This document shows positions 6,969 through 12,593 of a DNA stretch of 20,085 nt, one piece after another. The stretch covers positions 1 through 20,085 of the IMG/VR virus record IMGVR_UViG_3300029267_000170. The stretch is one strand, 5' to 3'. The notes under the pieces were generated by a model. It was not told the DNA's origin, did not search any database, and was given only the letters and a program-made list of their open reading frames with translations. Positions within the stretch are counted from its first letter, which is position 1. The number at the start of each line of letters is the position of its first letter. The stretch comes from a virus. The position numbers and the translations under genes are program-made.

Positions 6969-7378
6969 GACTCCTCCCCTCCCTCCGGAGGCCTGACCTC
7001 CCGGAGCGCGTAGCGCGTGTGCCGCACCGGTCGCGGGCTCCACGTCGGGAGATTCTCCGGCATCTCCTCCACCACCTCGTATTGATGCCCGTCATCGGCG
7101 ATCAGCCTGTCGGCCTTGCGCCCTGCCGACCGCGCGCCGGACGTGTCGCCCTCGACGAGCGTCCTCAGCTCCTGGTCGCCGCGCACCAGGTAGAACGCCC
7201 ACTCTACGCGGTTCTCCTTCTGCCCCTCGGTCCTCAGCTCCATCTGGCGCGTCGTGAGCCGCTGCAGGATGCCGGTCACCGAGATCTCTTCCAGCTCTGC
7301 CGACCAGACGCCGGCCGTGAAGGCGCCTCCTGTCTCCCGCACGACGACGAACGACCTGGACAGCACGGCGGCAATCAT
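6965..7378 (-). CDS. Putative head closure / head-tail joining protein
   Basis: A 137-residue protein between the gp10-like and neck-terminator genes, with ATGA overlaps on both sides. The stretch GGAFTAGVWSAELEEISVTGILQRLTTRQMELRTEGQKENRVEWAFYL and later DRLIADDGHQYEVVEEMPENLP suggests a small beta-barrel: a strand-rich protein with 'D-G-x-x-Y-E-V' near the end, as in many stopper (SPP1 gp16-like) and head-closure proteins. Length and position fit such a connector. I do not recognise a specific family with certainty, so the function is mainly from context. Confidence 0.6.
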   Translation of the reverse strand: MIAAVLSRSFVVVRETGGAFTAGVWSAELEEISVTGILQRLTTRQMELRTEGQKENRVEWAFYLVRGDQELRTLVEGDTSGARSAGRKADRLIADDGHQYEVVEEMPENLPTWSPRPVRHTRYALREVRPPEGGEES

Positions 7379-7884
7379 CTCGTCCTCCCGATCACCACCC
7401 GCTCGCCCTTGCGCACCTCGACCTGGATGGAGTTGCGCAGAGCCGTTGTGTCGACGAGCCCGCTCACCGGCTCGCCCTTGGAGTTCGTCCAGTTCACGAA
7501 CTCGACGGACTCCCGGATGTCCTTCTGCGCCCGGACGCCCAGCGACTGGAGCGCCTTCTCCGGAGTCAAGCGCCCGTCCTGCACCATGGCCAGCAGCGAC
7601 GCGCGCAGCCGGTCGTAGTCCGCCCTGTTCTTGTCCAGACCCTTGCGCATCCAGGCCTTTTCCGGCACCTTGCCGCCGTCCGACCCGAACTCGTGCAGTC
7701 CGCCGTACAGGGCGATGGGGTAGTCGATTTTGGAAGGAGGCACGTCCTTGCCGAACATGCCCATGACCGAGCCCTCGAATATCCCGACCAGAGCAGCCAG
7801 CTCGCCGAGCTCCAGCGTAGCCTTCATGGCCCGCTCGAAGCCGTTGTCCCTCTCGACCAGCTGGACCTTGACCCCCTGGCTCAT
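7375..7884 (-). CDS. HK97 gp10-like / virion morphogenesis tail-completion protein
   Basis: The start is set at the ATG 7884-7882, which overlaps the stop of the previous gene (ATGA), giving 169 residues starting MSQGVKVQLVERDNG. The open frame continues upstream to 8148, but that extra sequence is Arg-rich read-out of the previous gene. The conserved core is IALYGGLHEFGSDGGKVPEKAWMRKGLDK (residues about 59-88): the 'Y-A/G-x-x-H-E-F-G ... P-x-R/K-x-W/F-M/L-R-x-x-L' pattern of HK97 gp10 and Mu-like virion morphogenesis proteins. The C-terminus (LVDTTALRNSIQVEVRKGERVVIG) is also usual: 'L-x-D-T-G/T-x-L-x-x-S-I'. In the family it helps complete the tail-side junction of head and tail. Confidence 0.78.
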   Translation of the reverse strand: MSQGVKVQLVERDNGFERAMKATLELGELAALVGIFEGSVMGMFGKDVPPSKIDYPIALYGGLHEFGSDGGKVPEKAWMRKGLDKNRADYDRLRASLLAMVQDGRLTPEKALQSLGVRAQKDIRESVEFVNWTNSKGEPVSGLVDTTALRNSIQVEVRKGERVVIGRTR

Positions 7885-8297
7885 AGTCCCGGACTCTCTC
7901 TGTATGGGTAGAGCATGCGGCCCTTGTCCGTAGCGAGCTGCGTCTCGCTCCAGCTCACGGACACGGATCCGATCGCTCCGGCCGACGCGCCGGGCAGCCG
8001 CTTGACGTACCAGTTGCATGCCCACATCAGAACGAACGACTGCACGGACGACGGAAGCGCCACGGAGAACGGAGCGAGAGCCGACTCGTAGTCGGCGAAG
8101 TCGGACTGGCAGTACTGGTCGGCCTCGCAGCAGGCCTCGATCCAGCATGCGGCCGCCATCTCGGCCGACATGTCCGACTCGGCGACGCCGAGCCAGTCCG
8201 CCATATGAGACACGAATCCAGGCACCTCGGACGTAGAACCCATGCGGTCCTGGATCGTCGTGTAGACCGTGCCCTCGTATGTCCGCGTCTCCGTCAT
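7881..8297 (-). CDS. Head-tail connector, HK97 gp6-like adaptor
   Basis: A 138-residue, mostly helical protein. MADWLGVAESDMSAEMAAACWIEACCEADQYCQSDF (from about residue 32) followed by LPSSVQSFVLMWACNWYVKRLPGA resembles HK97 gp6/SPP1 gp15 adaptors: helix pairs with small acidic residues, then 'P-x-x-V-x-x-F-x-L-x-W-x-x-x-W-Y' as the second helix. Such adaptors form a dodecamer ring under the portal. It is the first structural gene after the glycosyltransferase cassette, and its ATG overlaps the stop of the upstream glycosyltransferase (8294-8297), so it is coupled to that gene. The protein is unusually rich in Cys (three in residues 46-57). The assignment is from pattern and position. Confidence 0.66.
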   Translation of the reverse strand: MTETRTYEGTVYTTIQDRMGSTSEVPGFVSHMADWLGVAESDMSAEMAAACWIEACCEADQYCQSDFADYESALAPFSVALPSSVQSFVLMWACNWYVKRLPGASAGAIGSVSVSWSETQLATDKGRMLYPYRESPGL

Positions 8298-9268
8298 GCG
8301 ATCGCCTCCAGCCGTTCGACCAGCTCGTCGAGCTGCGCCTCGTGCAGAGCCGCGACCCGATCTGCGTTCATGATAGCACGGCCGGCCAGATCGTCAAAGC
8401 GTTCCTGGTCGTCGAACAGCCGCGCGATCTCCTTGACCCACCGCGCCGCGTCGTGGGGCAGGAACACCGCCCCGTCCCCGAGCGACTCCCGCAGGCTCGG
8501 CAGGTCCGACGCGATCACGGGGATGCCGTTCCACTGCGCTTCTACGGCCGCCATGCCCCAGCTCTCATGCAGGCTCGGCATGAGCAGCACGCGAAGCCGG
8601 GCGAACAGCTCATGGATCGGACCGGGCGTCCATTCGTCGAGGTTGCGCTCGCGCATCGGGACGCGGATGCCGTAGCCGCCGAGCTGAGCGATGAACATCT
8701 CGCTCGGCATGGCCCTCACGACGTCCATGAACAGGTCGGCGCCCTTGTCGGCGATCGGATTCGCGATCCCGACCGCGTCCTGACAGGTGTGGACTCCGGG
8801 GATGCCCTGCACCTCGATCCGCTCGACGTCCAGCGGCGGCACGAGCACGCAGGCCGGCAGATCGCCGATGTGATGCCTCGACGCCGCAAGCGTGACCGGC
8901 GAGTTGGCTATCCACAGCGCCGCCGACGGACGCACCGGCGCGGAGATCGTCGCCGGGCTCCAGGCGTTGTGCATCACGACGCAGGCCGGGCACGGAGCCT
9001 GCTGCAGCGTCTGCGCCGCCCACTCGTACTGAGTCAGCACGACCTGGGGCTTGACCTCACGGCAGACAGCGGCGAAGTCGCGCATGGACCGGCGGCGCCA
9101 GATCTTGACGCCGCGGTCGCCGTCGATCCGCCTGGCCCCGTTCGGCGTGGATGTCAGGATGTGGACCTCGTGTCCGCGCGACGCCAGCTCGACCGCGACG
9201 CCCTCCGTGTAGAACTCGCTTCCGGCCATCCGCGGCCGGTAGTGGCGGGTGGTCCACAGGAGGCGCAT
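8294..9268 (-). CDS. GT4-like glycosyltransferase (GT-B fold), soluble
   Basis: A 324-residue protein. The N-terminal Rossmann half has MRLLWTTRHYRPRMAGSEFY and VELASRGHEVHILTS. The C-terminal half has IANPIADKGADLF (residues 168-180, including the Lys of the phosphate-binding 'KG'), and PSLHESWGMAAVEAQWNGIPVIAS (231-254) with the E-x7-E motif at E235 and E243 that binds the sugar nucleotide in retaining GT4 enzymes. No membrane segment or signal peptide is present, so it should act in the cytoplasm on a nucleotide-sugar. AGGAGG lies 9 bases before the ATG, inside the end of the methyltransferase gene (4-base gap); its stop overlaps the gp6-like adaptor start. Substrate and acceptor are unknown. 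It sits in a head module, where such genes are not standard. Confidence 0.88.
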   Translation of the reverse strand: MRLLWTTRHYRPRMAGSEFYTEGVAVELASRGHEVHILTSTPNGARRIDGDRGVKIWRRRSMRDFAAVCREVKPQVVLTQYEWAAQTLQQAPCPACVVMHNAWSPATISAPVRPSAALWIANSPVTLAASRHHIGDLPACVLVPPLDVERIEVQGIPGVHTCQDAVGIANPIADKGADLFMDVVRAMPSEMFIAQLGGYGIRVPMRERNLDEWTPGPIHELFARLRVLLMPSLHESWGMAAVEAQWNGIPVIASDLPSLRESLGDGAVFLPHDAARWVKEIARLFDDQERFDDLAGRAIMNADRVAALHEAQLDELVERLEAIA

Positions 9269-9272
9269 GGGC

Positions 9273-9965
9273 TCAGGCCTCCTGGCGCACGACGAACCAG
9301 TGCTCGTCGACGGTCCAGCTCGTCATCCGCTCCGCGTTGAACCCGGCATCCTTCAGCATGGCGGATACCTCGTCCGGCTCGTACCCGCGCATGCACGGCA
9401 CGGGCCGCTCATCCTCCGGGCCGTCCCACGGCCTCACGGCCGGCGAGTCCGCGCGCAGCAGCTGGAACACGAAGCGGCCCGTGCTGCTCAGGAGCCGGCG
9501 TACCTGATGGAAGATCCGCTGCACTTCCGCCTTGCGCAAGTGCTGAAACACGATACACTCATAGACTACGTCGAATTTCGGCACGCCGGGCATGATCGCC
9601 CCGATGTCCTGCAGCCTGCCGTGCATGAGCAGAATGCTTCCCATACCCCGCGTCACGCCGGCTCCGAGCTCGATCATCTCCTTGCTCGGATCGATTCCGT
9701 AAAGACAGTGTTCCTGGATCCGCCCCGCGCCGATCGCCGCCAGATTGAACCCGGGCCCGCAGCCGATCTCGAGCACGATGTCTCCCGGCTTGATCTGACT
9801 CGGGATCCGGCACCGGGCCAGCTTGAGCGCCGAGTGCCCGATGCATTCGACGATCACATCAGGCCCCATGACTCTGCCCCGCGCTCCCACCTCTGTGTGC
9901 ACGAGACTCAAACCGTTGTGCAGCAGCTCACGGTCCCAGATCTCTCCGTAGTCGAATTCGCTCAT
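9273..9965 (-). CDS. Class I SAM-dependent methyltransferase
   Basis: A 230-residue protein. Motif I is clear: GDIVLEIGCGPGFNLAAIGA (residues 61-80), followed by an acidic residue at the end of strand 2 (LYGIDPSKEMIELGA, D92) and a motif IV-like FDVVYECIVFQHLRK (131-145) before a GRFVFQLLRADSP strand. These place it in the Methyltransf_11/25-like group, mostly small-molecule, sugar or lipid methylation. It lacks the catalytic NPPY/DPPY motif of N6-adenine or N4-cytosine DNA methyltransferases and the Pro-Cys motif of C5 enzymes. It is flanked on both sides by glycosyltransferases with a 4-base overlap upstream and a 4-base gap downstream, so O-methylation of a sugar (capping) is the simplest role. 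That is inference. Confidence 0.85.
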   Translation of the reverse strand: MSEFDYGEIWDRELLHNGLSLVHTEVGARGRVMGPDVIVECIGHSALKLARCRIPSQIKPGDIVLEIGCGPGFNLAAIGAGRIQEHCLYGIDPSKEMIELGAGVTRGMGSILLMHGRLQDIGAIMPGVPKFDVVYECIVFQHLRKAEVQRIFHQVRRLLSSTGRFVFQLLRADSPAVRPWDGPEDERPVPCMRGYEPDEVSAMLKDAGFNAERMTSWTVDEHWFVVRQEA

Positions 9966-12133
9966 GATCGATCCCCGTTCATCTTCCGCGTCACCTGTCC
10001 GGGATGCACCCGGTAGATCGCTCCGTGGTAGTCGTCGTCCCGATGCAGCCTGCCGCCGGCCTTGTACAGCCGGCGGAACGTCTCCTGATCATCGTCGCCT
10101 GGCTTGAGCCGCGCAGTCCCGTAGCTGCCGGCGGCGAGCAGCGACGCACGCCGCATGAGCGCCGTGCAGTGCGGAATCGTACTGTGCGCGGCGATCGACT
10201 CCACGGGCAGACGCGGCCATTCGCCCGGCTCAAGCCGGAATCCTTGATCGTCGTCCGGCCATGCAACCAGCATGCGGCATGACCACAGGTCCAGGCCGTG
10301 CTCGTCCGCCGCCTCGACGGAGCGCGCCAGATAGTCGGGCATCAGCACGTCGTCATAGTCCAGCGGCTTGACGTACTCGCTCGTCGACTGCTCGATGCAC
10401 TGGCGGAACGCCCAGCCCATGTGCTCCTGATTCGCAGGCTCGCCGCTGCAGACCCAGTCGATCCCGCCGTAGCGGTCGGCGACCTCCTGAGCCTGATCCG
10501 GCAGGCCGTCGAAGCAGAGCACGACCTTGAAGTCCCGATACGTCTGGCGCGTGATTGAGAACATCGCCGCGTCGAGCCAGGACAGCCGATCACAGCCGTG
10601 GTGGTACCGGAGCATGACCGTCACGCGAGGATCGTCCCGGCTCGGGTCCGGCAGCAGCCCCTCGACGTCGAGCAGCCGGCGGCCGAACTTCTCCGGCCAG
10701 CCGCCGTCGACCATGAACGGCTCGACAGCCGACACGCACGGCTCGGATGCGCACGCCGCCGCGCGCCTGATCGCCGCAGCCGCATCACGGCCCATCCGCC
10801 GCCAGTCGACGTCCGCCCTGCCCGTGCTCTTGCCGTCCGAGTCGTCGAAGTCGTACAGCGCGCCGGTCTTCCCTTCCTCGATCAGGCCGATCGCGTTGGC
10901 TCCCCGAGTGACGGCCGCCGGCAGGCCGCAGGCGAGCGCCTCGACGAGCGACAGGCAGAATCCTTCGGTCGGGCTCGTCGCGACGAACACGTCGTGATCG
11001 GAGAACATGCGCGCGTAGTCCGTCGTGATGTCGAAGCCTTTGATGTGCAGACGGTCATGCACTCCGAGCCTCGAGCACTCCCCGAGCAGACGGGCCGTCG
11101 CGCCGGTCTGCCAGGTCATGACGGACTCGTGGTATGAGTCGTCCACGCCGCTGTAGAGCGTGATCTCGATCTCGGGGTCCGCGGCCAGGATCGACGGGAT
11201 GCAGCCGCCGCCCTTGTCCGGCGAGATGCGGCCGACGTAGACGGCCCTGATCCGGCCGCCGTCCGTGATCGGAGCGCGGCCGCTGATCCGAGACGGACGC
11301 ATCATAGGCGGCGACACGACGACGGGCGGTTCGTCCGACTGGCCGGCCATCCATCGATCCATGTCCGGATTGCTGAGGATGCCCTCGCTGGCAGGCATGC
11401 ATCTGCCCCACCGGCAGGCCGGCGGGTAGACGCGCCCGTGGTCGCCCGCGTGCTGATTCGCGATGATCGCGTCGTGCCGGACGGACGGGTCCGTGATCGC
11501 AGCCCGCTCGTCCTCGGGCAGCAGCCGCCCATAGATGCACGTGACGTGCGTTGACGCCCTGTCGTACAGCCGGACGATCGCCGGCGGCTCATCTAGCTCC
11601 CGCTCGATCGCGTCGACCAGGTTCCATCTCCCCTGCGGCCAGCGCTGCACCAGGATCTGCGCCCGCTCCCTGAGCCACGGAGGCAGCGCCCTGACATAGC
11701 GCCAGACCGCCTGCTGCGTCCCGCCGATGCCCATATCGTAGATGACCCACGTCCACAGCGGGGGGCGCATGTCTCGGACTGTCGGCTCCCTGATCAGCGC
11801 CGCACGCTCCATGTCGGCCCGCAGCGTGTGCGCGGCAAGCGCATCCTCTCCATACTCGATCCCGGCCATGACCGCATGGCCCTGAGCCGCCGCTGCCAGA
11901 CATCCGGATGCAAGCACGAGGTCCGGCTGTTCCTCGTCGATCCACGCCGCGACGTTGCGCACGTCCCGCCTGGACGCGCCCATGCGGATCCGCACGCCGC
12001 GCACGTCGCCGAAGCGGCGTCGCGGGGCGAGCGGATCCCTCCACGACGTGATCAGCGTGACGGCATGGCCGGACGCGGCTAGGGCCTCTGCCCTGGCCAG
12101 GTCAAGGTGCTCGGAGATCAGGACGATGCGCAT
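9962..12133 (-). CDS. Multidomain glycosyltransferase: extra GT-B half + GT4 + GT2
   Basis: A 723-residue protein with three parts. Residues about 1-115 are one N-terminal Rossmann half of a GT-B enzyme (MRIVLISEHLDLARAEALAA, SGHAVTLITS, PDLVLAS) with no matching C-terminal half. Residues about 125-490 are a complete GT4 enzyme: IYDMGIGGTQQAVWRYVRAL, VYVGRISPDKGGG (298-310), and TSPTEGFCLSLVEALACGLP (386-405) with E-x7-E at E390 and E398. Residues about 503-723 are a GT2 (GT-A) domain: VTVMLRYHHGC, SITRQTYRDFKVVLCFDG, the metal-binding LDYDD (591-595), and PGDDDQETFRRLYKAG with the acidic base region. No membrane segments. It probably adds two successive sugars. Ribosome binding site before the ATG is weak (7 bases after the preceding stop), suggesting lower yield than structural genes. 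Confidence 0.88.
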   Translation of the reverse strand: MRIVLISEHLDLARAEALAASGHAVTLITSWRDPLAPRRRFGDVRGVRIRMGASRRDVRNVAAWIDEEQPDLVLASGCLAAAAQGHAVMAGIEYGEDALAAHTLRADMERAALIREPTVRDMRPPLWTWVIYDMGIGGTQQAVWRYVRALPPWLRERAQILVQRWPQGRWNLVDAIERELDEPPAIVRLYDRASTHVTCIYGRLLPEDERAAITDPSVRHDAIIANQHAGDHGRVYPPACRWGRCMPASEGILSNPDMDRWMAGQSDEPPVVVSPPMMRPSRISGRAPITDGGRIRAVYVGRISPDKGGGCIPSILAADPEIEITLYSGVDDSYHESVMTWQTGATARLLGECSRLGVHDRLHIKGFDITTDYARMFSDHDVFVATSPTEGFCLSLVEALACGLPAAVTRGANAIGLIEEGKTGALYDFDDSDGKSTGRADVDWRRMGRDAAAAIRRAAACASEPCVSAVEPFMVDGGWPEKFGRRLLDVEGLLPDPSRDDPRVTVMLRYHHGCDRLSWLDAAMFSITRQTYRDFKVVLCFDGLPDQAQEVADRYGGIDWVCSGEPANQEHMGWAFRQCIEQSTSEYVKPLDYDDVLMPDYLARSVEAADEHGLDLWSCRMLVAWPDDDQGFRLEPGEWPRLPVESIAAHSTIPHCTALMRRASLLAAGSYGTARLKPGDDDQETFRRLYKAGGRLHRDDDYHGAIYRVHPGQVTRKMNGDRS

Positions 12134-12140
12134 GGACGGA

Positions 12141-12452
12141 TCAGGCGTCCGGGCGGTAGGCCGGGTTGTTCACCTGAGTGATCGCGCCGCGCTCCGACTG
12201 GCGGCGCTTGATCTCTGCCGGACTGTACACCCTGTTGCGGCTCGGACGGCACCGCTGCGTCGGCTCGCCCGGATCGTTCTTCGCGTCGCCGGCGTTGACG
12301 TATTCCGCCAGGCCGTTGCGCACGAGCATGTGCCCGACGGCGAAGTCGGCCGCGATTTCCGCGCCCTCGTCGTAGCGCTTCGAACCGCAGCTGATCGGCC
12401 GCAGCGCCTTGATCTTCACCTTGCCGCGCCGCTTGTTTGAGTTGATCTGCAT
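12141..12452 (-). CDS. Small head-module protein (DUF7210-like), function unknown
   Basis: A 103-residue protein. The N-terminal half reads KIKALRPISCGSKRYDEGAEI and then VGHMLVRNGLAEYV, the pattern 'V-K-A-L-R-P-I-x(3)-G-K-R-Y-x-x-G-x-x-x-x-x(7)-L-x-x-x-G-x-A-E' seen in short phage proteins placed next to capsid genes, a small SH3-like or HeH-like fold. The C-terminal half is polar and probably disordered (GDAKNDPGEPTQRCRPSRNR). It is the first gene after the capsid terminator-like hairpin, which makes it the first gene of the distal part of the operon, and the large glycosyltransferase starts 7 bases after its stop. A role in decoration or connector assembly is possible but not shown. Confidence 0.6.
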   Translation of the reverse strand: MQINSNKRRGKVKIKALRPISCGSKRYDEGAEIAADFAVGHMLVRNGLAEYVNAGDAKNDPGEPTQRCRPSRNRVYSPAEIKRRQSERGAITQVNNPAYRPDA

Positions 12453-12470
12453 GTCGATATCCCTTCACTG

Positions 12471-12501
12471 AAAAGCCCCGGCCTGTACGGGGGCCGAGGC
12501 T
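12471..12501 (-). terminator. Intrinsic-terminator-like hairpin after the capsid gene
   Basis: On the minus strand a 10-pair stem forms between 12501-12492 (AGCCTCGGCC) and 12483-12474 (GGCCGGGGCT), with one G-T wobble and an 8-base loop, followed by a short T-run (TTTT at 12474-12471). The T-run is short, so termination is probably partial: this would lower expression of the distal genes compared with the capsid. Confidence 0.62.
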
Positions 12502-12506
12502 CGGTT

Positions 12507-12535
12507 CCGGATCCATGCAGCCTGTTGGGATCCGG
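12507..12535 (-). repeat. Second stem-loop after the capsid gene
   Basis: CCGGATCC (12507-12514) and GGATCCGG (12528-12535) are exact inverted repeats with a 13-base spacer. No T-run follows. It lies between the terminator-like hairpin and the hairpin nearest the capsid stop. Possible roles are mRNA 3'-end protection or a processing site. Confidence 0.5.
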
Positions 12536-12540
12536 TCCTA

Positions 12541-12585
12541 AGGCGGACTAGACCCGGGAGAGACCGTACTCTCTCCCGCCCGCCT
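12541..12585 (-). repeat. First stem-loop after the capsid gene, perfect 9-bp inner stem
   Basis: CGGGAGAGA (12555-12563) is an exact inverted repeat of TCTCTCCCG (12570-12578) with a 6-base loop. An outer pair AGGCGG (12541-12546) / CCGCCT (12580-12585) could extend the structure with an internal loop. It starts about 8 bases after the capsid stop codon, the place expected for a stem-loop that stabilises an abundant capsid mRNA. No T-run follows it. Confidence 0.55.
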
Positions 12586-12593
12586 GTTCGTGA

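Noticed and set aside
6969-7043. Upstream extension of the tail terminator gene to 7043
   Set aside because: It overlaps the head closure gene by 79 bases and adds Gly/Arg-rich sequence; the ATG at 6968 gives an ATGA overlap.
7885-8148. Upstream extension of the gp10-like gene to an ATG-like start at 8148
   Set aside because: The extension is Arg-rich read-out of the gp6-like gene in another frame; the ATG at 7884 gives an ATGA overlap and a normal family length.
8294-12133. The cassette as a DNA-glucosylation or base-modification system
   Set aside because: No nucleotide hydroxymethylase or DNA-type glucosyltransferase is visible, and the methyltransferase lacks the catalytic motifs of DNA methyltransferases. 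It cannot be fully excluded because the rest of the genome is not in the window.
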